Shown here: in pieces, positions 50,881 to 58,021 of the stretch
How positions within the stretch are numbered: position 1 is the stretch's first letter
Layout of the letters: every line of letters begins with the position of its first letter
Assembly: GCF_023369855.1 (NCBI RefSeq)
Contig: NZ_JAMBPP010000005.1
Span: 124,001 to 188,000 of the forward strand
Direction: 5' to 3'
DNA length: 64,000 nt
DNA from: Actinotalea alkalitolerans
GTDB taxonomy: Bacteria; Actinomycetota; Actinomycetes; Actinomycetales; Cellulomonadaceae
The notes under the pieces: generated by a model
Told to the model about the DNA's origin: nothing
Seen by the model: only the letters and a program-made list of their open reading frames with translations
The model's database searches: none
Made by a program: the position numbers and the translations under genes

Positions 50881-51719
50881 CCGCCGAGACCACCCCCGTC
50901 GCCACCCGCAGGGGCGTCATGCCCGAGCCGACCACGCCCGACGCCCCGGACCGCAGGAGCTGGTTCGCCGACACCTGGACCGTGATGGTGCGTGAGCTGC
51001 GCCCCGTGGCCCGCGAACCCTTCAACCTCGTCTTCGGCCTCGTGCAGCCCCTGGTCTTCCTGGGGCTCTTCGGCCCGCTGCTCGCGGGCTCCCTGGGTGA
51101 CACCGGTGTGCTGGGGCCCGACGTCTGGCAGTGGTTCGTCCCCGCGATCCTGGTGATGCTCACCCTGTTCGGGTCCTCGACCACGGGGGCGAACCTGCAG
51201 CTCGAGATGCAGACCGGCGCCCACGAGCGGCTGCTGGTCACACCCTTGCCGCGCTCCTCCCAGCTGGTCGGCCGCTCGCTCAAGGAGATGGTGCCGATCG
51301 TCGCGCAGGCGGTCGTCATCGTCCTGGTGATGCTGCCGTTCGGGTTCGCCCTGCACGGGACGGGCGCCGTGCTCGGCCTGCTGCTCCTGGGGGTGCTCGG
51401 GGTGGGCCTCGGCTCGTTGAGCTACACCCTGGCGCTCGCGGTGCGCTCGCAGGAGTGGATGTTCTGGGCCGTCCAGCAGACCGTGCTCTTCCCCGCGATG
51501 ATCCTGTCCGGGATGCTGCTCCCGCTCGAGAACGGACCCGGCTGGATGCAGGTCGCGGCACGGGCCAACCCGGTCGCCTACGTCGTGGACGCCGAGCGGG
51601 CGCTCTTCGCCGGTGAGGTGTGGTCCTCGACGGTCGCGTGGGGCTGGGTCGCAGCCCTGCTGACCGCAGCGGTGGGGCTGGCGGCCGGGGTGCGGGCGAT
51701 CTCCCGCAGCACCGACTGA
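50877..51719 (+). CDS. ABC-2 type exporter permease
   Basis: Membrane partner of the ATPase, 280 residues with six membrane segments; the first 30 residues are cytoplasmic. Family features: EPFNLVFGLVQPLVFLGLFG (about 43-62), MQTGAHERLLVTPLPRSS near 110, and FPAMILSGMLLPLENGPGWM (about 207-226). Converges on the M15 peptidase gene with 3 bp between stops. Confidence 0.94.
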   Translation: MTAETTPVATRRGVMPEPTTPDAPDRRSWFADTWTVMVRELRPVAREPFNLVFGLVQPLVFLGLFGPLLAGSLGDTGVLGPDVWQWFVPAILVMLTLFGSSTTGANLQLEMQTGAHERLLVTPLPRSSQLVGRSLKEMVPIVAQAVVIVLVMLPFGFALHGTGAVLGLLLLGVLGVGLGSLSYTLALAVRSQEWMFWAVQQTVLFPAMILSGMLLPLENGPGWMQVAARANPVAYVVDAERALFAGEVWSSTVAWGWVAALLTAAVGLAAGVRAISRSTD

Positions 51720-51722
51720 GGA

Positions 51723-52361
51723 TCAGCTCGTGGGGCGGTAGGTCCAGTGCCAGGGTTCGCGGGGGACGTCCTCGACGAAGCCGTAGTCCTTGGCGTTGGA
51801 CCGCATCCACGCCTGCGCGGTGCTGTCGAGCTTGAGGTCAAGGGCGATGCCCCAGCCGTGGTTGCTCGTGCCGGGTGCGGCGGCGAGCCCACCCTGGGAG
51901 TACAGGCCCTTGCGCTTGACCAGGTCGACCTGGACGTCGAAGGGCCGGTAGGAGTCGGTGACACCGATGCTGACCCCGTCGCGGGCCGCCGCAGCCCTCA
52001 TGGCCTCGAAGGACCGGGCCGCGGGAGCCCACAGCGAGTGCCCGCTGACCCCGTCGATGGGGCTCAGCGCATGCCCCGGGACGGTGCCGTTGCCGTACTG
52101 GACCAGCTCGAGGGGCACGCCCTTGGCGTTGACCTGACCGGCGCCGGACCCGGGGGCCGACGGGGCCGTCAGGGTCGCGGTGGACATGCCGCCGATCGAC
52201 CCCTGGGCGGCGATCGCGTCGGTCAGGGCTGCGCCGAAGGTCGACGACGTGGACGCGGCAAGCGCGCTGACGGGTGCCACCACCGCAGGCTGGGGCGCCA
52301 ACGAGGCGATGGTCGACTGGATCTGCAGGATCCTCTGGCTGATGCCGGCGATCGCCTCCAC
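51723..52361 (-). CDS. M15 (VanY/DdcY-type) D,D-carboxypeptidase in the motility regulon
   Basis: Zinc peptidase acting on peptidoglycan stem peptides. From GTG 52361 (GGAAGG 8 bases upstream) the product has 212 residues. The M15 domain covers about 80-212: SYRPFDVQ (137-144), SNHGWGIALD with zinc ligands H168 and D175, and EPWHW with E202 and H205. No signal peptide; the first 55 residues are MEAIAGISQRILQIQSTIAS followed by an Ala-rich stretch and FGAALTDAI, like actinobacterial proteins exported by the flagellar system. Its promoter is a perfect sigma-28-type site. I infer it opens the wall for the rod, replacing FlgJ. Convergent with the ABC permease. Confidence 0.88.
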   Translation of the reverse strand: MEAIAGISQRILQIQSTIASLAPQPAVVAPVSALAASTSSTFGAALTDAIAAQGSIGGMSTATLTAPSAPGSGAGQVNAKGVPLELVQYGNGTVPGHALSPIDGVSGHSLWAPAARSFEAMRAAAARDGVSIGVTDSYRPFDVQVDLVKRKGLYSQGGLAAAPGTSNHGWGIALDLKLDSTAQAWMRSNAKDYGFVEDVPREPWHWTYRPTS

Positions 52362-52400
52362 ACGCACCACCTTCCGGCTCGGGATCTCACGCGTACCTGG

Positions 52401-52430
52401 CCTATCGGCCGGGCACGGTGGGGTGTGAGG
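52401..52430 (-). promoter_or_regulatory. Sigma-28-type promoter of the M15 peptidase
   Basis: Read leftward: CCTCA, 17 bases, CCGATAGG, identical in its boxes to the mcp3 promoter. Predicted start near 52395, leader about 35 bases. It ties this gene, 5.5 kb from the che operon, to motility. Confidence 0.78.
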
Positions 52431-52505
52431 TGCAGGCGGGTGAATTCGCTGAGCCGAACGGGTGGTGACGGCCCCGGATCCGGCCGCGTCGGCCCGGGGC
52501 GCGCC

Positions 52506-52511
52506 TAGTGT
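52506..52511 (+). promoter_or_regulatory. -10 box upstream of the c-di-GMP riboswitch
   Basis: TAGTGT, a TAnnnT hexamer, ends 9 bases before the aptamer, so the transcript would start at the aptamer. The -35 region is not obvious. Housekeeping type rather than sigma-28 type. Confidence 0.45.
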
Positions 52512-52516
52512 CGTGC

Positions 52517-52594
52517 TGTCAGCGAAAAGGGCAAACCCGTCCGTAAGGCGGGGACGCAAAGCCACGGGACCCTCAGGGTCAGCCGGGCCACCGA
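52517..52594 (+). ncRNA. Cyclic di-GMP-I (GEMM) riboswitch
   Basis: The conserved aptamer core is clear: AAGGGCAAACC at 52527-52537, a stem capped by a GTAA tetraloop (CC-GTAA-GG at 52541-52548), GGGACGCAAAGCCACGGG at 52551-52568, a second stem GACCC-TCA-GGGTC, and the closing AGCCGGG-CCACCG. Order, spacing and the GNRA loop match GEMM-I. The Shine-Dalgarno GAAGGA (52597-52602) of the next gene follows at once, so control of translation is likely, though the on/off direction is not clear. Confidence 0.92.
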
Positions 52595-52608
52595 ACGAAG
52601 GACTCCTC

Positions 52609-52782
52609 ATGGGTGACCACGCAGTCGCGAAGTCGACGTACTCCAGCACCGACATCTTCGGTGCGAGCGCACCGTCGGCCCCCGTCCCGCCGCAGGTCCT
52701 GGCCCGCTGGGCCGCCCTGGCTGCCGAGCGTGCCTCGATGGCCTTCCTGCCGCACCAGGTCCCGACCCGCGCCGCGAGCTGA
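52609..52782 (+). CDS. Small protein of unknown function under c-di-GMP riboswitch control
   Basis: A 57-residue protein, start MGDHAVAKSTYSSTDIFGAS, then a Pro-rich link and the helix LARWAALAAERASMAFL. No signal peptide, membrane segment or known motif. ATG 52609 is fixed by GAAGGA 6 bases upstream and by the riboswitch that ends just before it. The gene stands alone; divergent to the M15 peptidase and convergent with the lipoprotein gene. GEMM-I targets are often motility, wall or surface genes, so a role at the surface or in motility is possible but unproven. Confidence 0.75.
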   Translation: MGDHAVAKSTYSSTDIFGASAPSAPVPPQVLARWAALAAERASMAFLPHQVPTRAAS

Positions 52783-52813
52783 CCTCCCCACCGGCGGTGC
52801 CGAGGACCTCAGG

Positions 52814-54619
52814 TCACTGGTAGCTGACGAAGTCGGGGACCGGTTGCACCTGGAAGGTCTGCTCGGGGGTCAGCATCGGGGTGTCCTCGTCGAGGAAGTT
52901 CTTCCATCCCCACCACACGCGGGGCGGGGCGTCGCGACGCAACGCGTTCCAGGTGTCGGCCTTGGCCGGCTGGCTGCCCTGACCGTCGGCGTGGATGAGC
53001 ACCGCGAGCTCCTCGCGTGAGGTGTCGACCGAGGCGCGGTCGCTGATCATCCGCAGCGTGAACTGGTGCAGGATCAGCAGCTTCTGAGGCAGCTGGTTCT
53101 CCTTCGTCAGCTCGGCGAGGTAGTCCACGACGGTGTTGATCTCGGCGGCACCCACCGAACCGATCTGGCGCAGGTGCACCTGGTCGGGGGCGAGCCGCCA
53201 CTCCGGGTCGAGGGCGAGCCCGACGTTCGGGTACAGCAGCAGCTGCTCGTACAGGCGCGCCTGGGTCAGGAAGTCGGTGCGCCCCGGCTGGAGGTCGATC
53301 ACCACGTAGACCCCGGCCTCCTGCGCGGCCTCGACCCACGGCACGAACGTCTCGACCGGGAGCTTGTTCGAGTACGTCCCGTCCGCCCCGGCGTCGGCGG
53401 AGGCCACCGTCGCGATCATCTCGAAGGCGGGCACGACGACGTCGTCGGTCAGCGCCTGGTACTCCGCGGCGAGGGCCTGCGCGCGCGCGATGCTCGCGTC
53501 GACGTCCTGCTCGCCCAGCAGGCCCAGGGCCGGGAAGGTGGGCGTCCCGTAGAGAGCGACCATCCGACGTCCGGGGAAGAGCACCTGACCGCCGCCCGGG
53601 AGCTCGACACCGGTCGCGGCCGTCGCGGCCTTCCAGGCGAGGGACTGGCTGTGGCCGAAGGCGCTGGACAGGCCGATCACGGTGTCGGCGGAGATCCCGG
53701 CGAGGTCCTGGATCGTCGCGCTGTCCCGGCGGGGGTCGCCCGAGGGCGCCGTCAGCACGGGCAGGCCGACCGAGCGGGCCGTCGCGACGGCGGCGAGCTG
53801 CGTCTCCTCACCCGTGGTGAGGACCACGCCGCCCTCGACCGGCTCGGCGAGCTCGGTGAGCGGCACGGTGTTCTCGGGGTCTGTCGCGGTCGCGGCCGCG
53901 GTGTCGTCGGAGGCGCCGGTAGGCGACGGGGGCGGTGAGGGCTCGGCCGTGGGGCGCCCTGCGGTCGACCCGCCGAGCAGCACGGGGCGCCCGCGTTCGA
54001 GGGCCACGACCTCGGTGAGCACGTCGTCGGCGGGGGCGGGCTCGCCTGCGTCCGCTGCGTCGTCGTCCTCAGGTCGGTCGGTCGTCCCCGGTCCGGTGTC
54101 GGCCTCCCAGCCGAGCAGGTCCGCGAGCTGGTCGTCCTGCGCGGGGACCTCGACGACGTCCACGTCGCCCAGCCCGCCGACCGGGACGTCCCCGACGCTC
54201 AGGACCGTCAGGACCTCGAGCCGCTCGAGCTCGACCTCCGTCGGGTGCGGGGCTGAGGAGTCACCGTTCGGGTCGGGTGCGTCCCACAGGAGCATCGGTG
54301 CGCCCACGGCAACCGCGACCGACGCGGCCCGCCGCTGGGCGTCGACGTCGTCCGCGGGTGCGACCACCGCGAGCGGTGCGCTCAGGTAGAGGGCGGCGCT
54401 GGTGGCCGCGGCGAGCTCGACCGGGCCGTCCCCGGGGAGCACCACGGCGGGGTCATCGGGCAGGCGCACCTCGGCGACGTGGACGGTCGGCTCGGGAGTG
54501 GGCGTGGGGGACGGTGTCGCCCGCCCGCCGTCCGGGTCGCTGTCGGGCGTGCAGCCGAGCAGCAGACCACTGCCCAGCGCGAGGCACAGGGCTGCCGCCC
54601 GGAACGTCGTCGGTCGCAT
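52814..54619 (-). CDS. Large lipoprotein of unknown function
   Basis: A 601-residue protein with a lipoprotein signal (RAAALCLALGSGLLLGCTP, Cys at about residue 23), a Pro/Thr linker, and two regions. The first (about 45-390) has repeated alpha/beta units resembling cell-wall-binding repeat 2 proteins (PVLLGGSTAG, VVLTTGEETQLAAVATARSV), with an acidic Asp/Pro insert near 175-205. The second (about 400-600) looks like a beta/alpha barrel (VYVVIDLQPGRTDFLTQARL; VGLALDPEWRLAP), perhaps glycosidase-like. Function not recognised. No ribosome site stands out. Confidence 0.8.
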   Translation of the reverse strand: MRPTTFRAAALCLALGSGLLLGCTPDSDPDGGRATPSPTPTPEPTVHVAEVRLPDDPAVVLPGDGPVELAAATSAALYLSAPLAVVAPADDVDAQRRAASVAVAVGAPMLLWDAPDPNGDSSAPHPTEVELERLEVLTVLSVGDVPVGGLGDVDVVEVPAQDDQLADLLGWEADTGPGTTDRPEDDDAADAGEPAPADDVLTEVVALERGRPVLLGGSTAGRPTAEPSPPPSPTGASDDTAAATATDPENTVPLTELAEPVEGGVVLTTGEETQLAAVATARSVGLPVLTAPSGDPRRDSATIQDLAGISADTVIGLSSAFGHSQSLAWKAATAATGVELPGGGQVLFPGRRMVALYGTPTFPALGLLGEQDVDASIARAQALAAEYQALTDDVVVPAFEMIATVASADAGADGTYSNKLPVETFVPWVEAAQEAGVYVVIDLQPGRTDFLTQARLYEQLLLYPNVGLALDPEWRLAPDQVHLRQIGSVGAAEINTVVDYLAELTKENQLPQKLLILHQFTLRMISDRASVDTSREELAVLIHADGQGSQPAKADTWNALRRDAPPRVWWGWKNFLDEDTPMLTPEQTFQVQPVPDFVSYQ

Positions 54620-54748
54620 GGGGCCTCTCGGGTCGTCTCCCGTGGGGACGCGGGTGGTCGCGGCTCGGTGGGCGGTCGTCGGGCACGTCCACACTAGGGC
54701 TGAGCCGTGCCACCCGCACGACCGATCACGAGCAGGACGGGGAGCACC

Positions 54749-55141
54749 ATGGACGAGCCGATCCCGCTGGCAGCCAGGATCCTCGTCGGGGTGTGCCTGC
54801 TCGGTGGCGCGTGGACCGTGCGGACCATCACGCGGCGCGCGGCCGACGGGCGCCTGGGCCGCAACCAGCTGGCTGGCCTGCGGACCACGGCCACCCTGCG
54901 CAGCGACGAGGCGTGGCGGGCCGGACACCGCGCGGGACTGCCGTCCAACGAGATCGGTGCGACCGGGCTCGCGCTCGCAGGTCTCGCGATCCTCGTGCTG
55001 CCCGACGGCGTGGCCCTGATCGCGGTCTCCCTGGGCGGCGCGGTCTGGGCCGTCGGCTGGTTGCTGCACGCGATGGTCCTGGCGAACCGCGCGGCCCGGG
55101 TTGTCGAGCCTGACCGGCCCGCGGCAGACGACGAGAAATAA
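54749..55141 (+). CDS. SdpI/YhfL family membrane protein
   Basis: A 130-residue protein with an N-terminal membrane helix, the family core GRLGRNQLAGLRTTATLRSD followed by EAWRAGHRAGL (about residues 36-66), and two more membrane helices (about 73-110). The core matches the SdpI family, whose members give immunity to the Bacillus SdpC toxin; most homologues are of unknown role. GGGAG precedes the ATG. Confidence 0.75.
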   Translation: MDEPIPLAARILVGVCLLGGAWTVRTITRRAADGRLGRNQLAGLRTTATLRSDEAWRAGHRAGLPSNEIGATGLALAGLAILVLPDGVALIAVSLGGAVWAVGWLLHAMVLANRAARVVEPDRPAADDEK

Positions 55142-55145
55142 CCCC

Positions 55146-55175
55146 TTGGCAAGGCCGCGGATCGCGACGTAGCGT
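55146..55175 (+). promoter_or_regulatory. Promoter of the 12-codon gene
   Basis: TTGGCA (55146-55151), 18 bases, TAGCGT (55170-55175). Good match to a housekeeping actinobacterial promoter; start predicted near 55182, 27 bases before the tiny reading frame. Confidence 0.6.
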
Positions 55176-55208
55176 CTCTCGGACACGGGAAAGGAGGTGG
55201 TCCAGAAC

Positions 55209-55247
55209 ATGATTTCTTCTTGGACGCGTGAGGTGACTGCCCGCTAG
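55209..55247 (+). CDS. Very small gene encoding a 12-residue peptide
   Basis: ATG 55209 to TAG 55247 encodes MISSWTREVTAR. The evidence that it is translated is the ribosome site: AAAGGAGGTGG at 55190-55200, almost the full complement of the 16S rRNA 3' end, 8 bases before the ATG, and a promoter upstream. No gene follows on this strand for over 600 bp, so it is not an obvious leader of an operon. ATT and TCT codons are unlike the C-ending codons around it. Function unknown: signal peptide, leader or regulatory RNA with a short frame. Confidence 0.55.
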   Translation: MISSWTREVTAR

Positions 55248-55322
55248 TCGCCCGAGTGCATCGGACGGATTGCTCCGGTCCCGAGACCGCCACCGGCGGC
55301 AGCGAGACCCAGGCAGTCACCG

Positions 55323-55389
55323 CAGCCCGTGGGTGCCGTGAGTCGTCCGCACGGCACGCCGGTCACCCCGACCGGCAGCCCACGGGCTG
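55323..55389 (+). ncRNA. Possible three-way-junction RNA or terminator
   Basis: CAGCCCGTGGGT (55323-55334) pairs with GCCCACGGGCTG (55378-55389). Inside are two further stems: GCCGTG/CACGGC (55335-55340 with 55350-55355) and GCCGGTC/GACCGGC (55358-55364 with 55370-55376). All three are perfect or have one wobble. It lies after the 12-codon gene and before a converging gene, so it may be a two-way terminator. Confidence 0.45.
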
Positions 55390-55425
55390 TCGCACGCCCG
55401 GTCACCCCGGCACGCCCGGTCACCC
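55356..55425. repeat. Three copies of a 14-15 bp GGTCACCCC repeat
   Basis: ACGCCGGTCACCCC at 55356 is followed by ACGCCCGGTCACCCC at 55394 and 55412. The last overlaps the stop of the converging membrane-protein gene. Explains part of the stem formation at 55323-55389. Confidence 0.6.
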
Positions 55426-55857
55426 CCGGCGGGCGAACGGTGCGACGACGGCCCGCCCGGTCGCGGCCGCGACGCCGACCATCGCCCCCAGCAGCGCGGC
55501 GATCTCCAGGCCCCCGGTCACCGCCCCGCCGATCGCACCCAGGACCACCCCGGCGACACCGAAGGTGAGCACGTGCAGCGCCTGGTGGCGGACCCGGCGC
55601 AACGACCAGCCGAGCACCCACGCGAGGGTGGGGCCGACCACCATGAAGCCCATGCCGGCCAGCGCGGCGATCGGTATCGCCAGCTGAAGGACCCCTTCGT
55701 CGGCCCCCGTGCCGGCGAGCGCCCCGGGCGGCGCGCCCGAGAGCACCGCGACGGTCAGGGCCAGGAACGTCACGGACGCCGCGAGGCACCCCACCAGGAC
55801 CGCCGTGAGGCCGAAGCCGACCGCCCACGTGCTGCGGGGGGCGTCGTCGGCGGCCAT
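55420..55857 (-). CDS. Hypothetical four-helix membrane protein
   Basis: A 145-residue protein with four membrane segments (AVGFGLTAVLVGCLAASVTF at about 12-31; LAIPIAALAGMGFMVVGPTL near 59-78; HVLTFGVAGVVLGAIGGAVT near 94-113; ALLGAMVGVAAATGRAVV near 119-136), Gly/Ala-rich. Family not recognised. The ATG is preceded by GGCGGG. Divergent from the phosphatase gene. Confidence 0.72.
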   Translation of the reverse strand: MAADDAPRSTWAVGFGLTAVLVGCLAASVTFLALTVAVLSGAPPGALAGTGADEGVLQLAIPIAALAGMGFMVVGPTLAWVLGWSLRRVRHQALHVLTFGVAGVVLGAIGGAVTGGLEIAALLGAMVGVAAATGRAVVAPFARRG

Positions 55858-55905
55858 CCCGCCACTGTAGGTCGGGGGCGTGGGGCGACAGGTCACAATG
55901 GTCCC

Positions 55906-56421
55906 GTGACAGCGACCTACCGTGTGATGACCGTGTGCACCGGAAACATCTGCCGATCGCCGATGGCCGAGGTGGTGCTGCGTGACCGCCTCGAGTCCGC
56001 GGGCCTGGGCGACGTCGTCGAGGTCGACTCGACCGGGATCAGCGACGAGGAGCACGGCAACCCGCTGGACCGGCGCGCACGGGCCGTGCTCGCCGCCCAC
56101 GGGTACCCCACCCCCGACCACCACGCCCGTCAGGTCACCGCGGTGGACCTGGTCGCCCGGGACCTGGTGCTCGCGATGACCTCCGCGCACGCCCGTGCGC
56201 TGCGCACGCTGGCCCGCGGCGACCAGCGGGTGGCCGAGCGCATCCGCATGTTCCGCAGCTTCGACCCCGCAGCCCCCACCGACGGCCCCGAGCACGCGCT
56301 GGACGTCGACGACCCCTGGTACGGCGACCAGGCGGGCTTCGAGGTGACGCTCGCCGAGGTCGAGGCCGCCGCGGACGCGATCGTCGACCACGTGCGCAGC
56401 GCGCTCGAGGGCCGGGGATGA
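55906..56421 (+). CDS. Low-molecular-weight protein tyrosine phosphatase
   Basis: A 171-residue LMW phosphatase. The P-loop CTGNICRS at residues 11-18 (Cys11, Arg17) and the general-acid loop DVDDPWYGD near 123-131 are present. Length is typical. GTG 55906 lies 6 bases after a CACAAT -10-like hexamer, so the mRNA may be leaderless. The aminotransferase gene follows after 4 bp. Substrate unknown; in actinobacteria such enzymes act in tyrosine phosphate turnover, often of capsule systems. Confidence 0.92.
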   Translation: MTATYRVMTVCTGNICRSPMAEVVLRDRLESAGLGDVVEVDSTGISDEEHGNPLDRRARAVLAAHGYPTPDHHARQVTAVDLVARDLVLAMTSAHARALRTLARGDQRVAERIRMFRSFDPAAPTDGPEHALDVDDPWYGDQAGFEVTLAEVEAAADAIVDHVRSALEGRG

Positions 56422-56425
56422 GCTG

Positions 56426-57622
56426 ATGAAGGTCTCCCGCCGGTCCCAGGTCCCGCCGTTCGCGGTGATGGAGGTGCTCGCCGCGGCCAACGCCCGGCGG
56501 GACGCCGGAGAGTCGATCATCAACCTGTGCGCGGGGCAGCCGTCCTCAGGGGCCAGCGAGGTCGTGCGGGACCGGGCCACGGCGCTGCTGGCCTCGGGCG
56601 ACCTGGGCTACACCGAGGCCGTCGGCGCCCCGGCGCTGCGCCGGGCCATCGCGGGTCACTACGCCCACTGGTACGGCGTCGACGTCGACCCGGCCCAGGT
56701 GGCGGTGGCCACCGGCTCGTCGGGCGCCTTCCTGCTGGCCTTCCTCGCGGCCTTCGACCCGGGCGACCGGGTGGCACTGGCCCGGCCCGGGTACCCCGCC
56801 TACAAGAACATCCTCACCTCGCTCGGCTGCGAGGTGGTCGAGCTGGCCTGCGGGCCGCAGACCCGTTACCAGCCCACGGTCCAGCAGCTCACCCAGGCGT
56901 ACTACGAGGGCGGGCTCGACGGCGTGATCCTGGCCAGCCCCGCCAACCCGACCGGCACGATGGTCGAGCCGACCGAGCTCGAGGCGCTCGCAGCCTGGTG
57001 CGCGCAGTACGAGGTGCGCCTGATCAGCGACGAGATCTACCACGGCATCACCTACGACGGCGAGGTGCAGCAGGCCACCGCTGCGGGTCACGTCGGGCAG
57101 GGAGCCGTGGTGGTCTCGTCCTTCTCCAAGTACTGGGCGATGACGGGGTGGCGGCTGGGATGGCTCGTGCTGCCCCCTGACCTGGTGGCACCGGTCGACG
57201 CGCTCGCCGGGAACGTGGCGCTGTGCCCACCGGCCCTGGCGCAGCACGCGGCGGTGGTGGCCTTCAGCCCGCAGGGATACGCCGCGGCGGAGGCCGACGT
57301 CGCGCAGTACGAGGCGTCCCGGGCCCTGCTGCTCCGGCGGCTCCCCGAGCTCGGGTGGGGGCAGGTGGCCCCGCCCGACGGCGCGTTCTACCTCTACGCC
57401 GACATCTCCGCCTCGGGTCTGGACTCGGTGACCTGGTGCGCTCGACTGCTCGACGAGGCGGGCGTCGCCCTGACCCCCGGGACCGACTTCGACAGCGTCG
57501 ACGGGCGGGAGTGGGTGCGGCTGTCCTTCGCCTCGGCCCCCGACCTGATCGACCAGGCGGTCGACCGCATCGTCGCGTGGCAGGCGACGATCACCCACCA
57601 CGACCTGGGAGCCAGCCCATGA
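56426..57622 (+). CDS. Class I/II PLP-dependent aminotransferase
   Basis: Fold-type I aminotransferase, 398 residues. Shows LCAGQPSSGASEVV near residue 34, the substrate loop LASPANPTGTMVEP (about 171-184), ISDEIYHGITYDG, and the PLP lysine in SSFSKYWAMTGWRLGW (about residue 235). C-terminal domain ends RLSFASAPDLIDQAVDRIV. Resembles aspartate-type or valine-pyruvate-type enzymes; substrate not decided. Overlaps the DUF2200 gene start by 4 bp. Confidence 0.93.
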   Translation: MKVSRRSQVPPFAVMEVLAAANARRDAGESIINLCAGQPSSGASEVVRDRATALLASGDLGYTEAVGAPALRRAIAGHYAHWYGVDVDPAQVAVATGSSGAFLLAFLAAFDPGDRVALARPGYPAYKNILTSLGCEVVELACGPQTRYQPTVQQLTQAYYEGGLDGVILASPANPTGTMVEPTELEALAAWCAQYEVRLISDEIYHGITYDGEVQQATAAGHVGQGAVVVSSFSKYWAMTGWRLGWLVLPPDLVAPVDALAGNVALCPPALAQHAAVVAFSPQGYAAAEADVAQYEASRALLLRRLPELGWGQVAPPDGAFYLYADISASGLDSVTWCARLLDEAGVALTPGTDFDSVDGREWVRLSFASAPDLIDQAVDRIVAWQATITHHDLGASP

Positions 57623-57990
57623 CGCGGCACCGGATCTTCGGCATGAGCTTCGCCAGCATCTACCCGCTCTACCTGGCCAAGGTCGAGCGCAAGGGGCGAA
57701 GCAAGGACGAGGTGGACCAGGTCATCTCCTGGCTCACCGGCTACGACGCAGCCGGTCTGGAGGAGGCCATCAGCTCCGGGGTCGACCTGGAGACCTTCTT
57801 CGCCCAGGCCCCGGCGATGAACCCGAACACCTCGCTCCTCACCGGTGTGGTCTGCGGGATCCGGGTCGAGGAGATCCAGGACCCGCTGATGCAGCAGATC
57901 CGCTTCATGGACAAGCTCGTCGACGAGGTGGCTCGGGGCAAGAAGATGTCGTCGATCCTGCGGGGCGGCGGCGCCGTGGCCGCGACCTGA
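57619..57990 (+). CDS. DUF2200 family protein
   Basis: A 123-residue protein starting MTRHRIFGMSFASIYPLYLA, followed by KVERKGRSKDEVDQVISWLT, the core of the DUF2200 family; a hydrophilic C-terminal half contains the repeated MQQIRFMDKLVDEVARGKKM segment. Function unknown. Co-transcribed with the aminotransferase by overlap. Confidence 0.85.
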   Translation: MTRHRIFGMSFASIYPLYLAKVERKGRSKDEVDQVISWLTGYDAAGLEEAISSGVDLETFFAQAPAMNPNTSLLTGVVCGIRVEEIQDPLMQQIRFMDKLVDEVARGKKMSSILRGGGAVAAT

Positions 57991-58021
57991 ACCGCGTCCG
58001 TGACCTGAACGTCGCCGGTGC

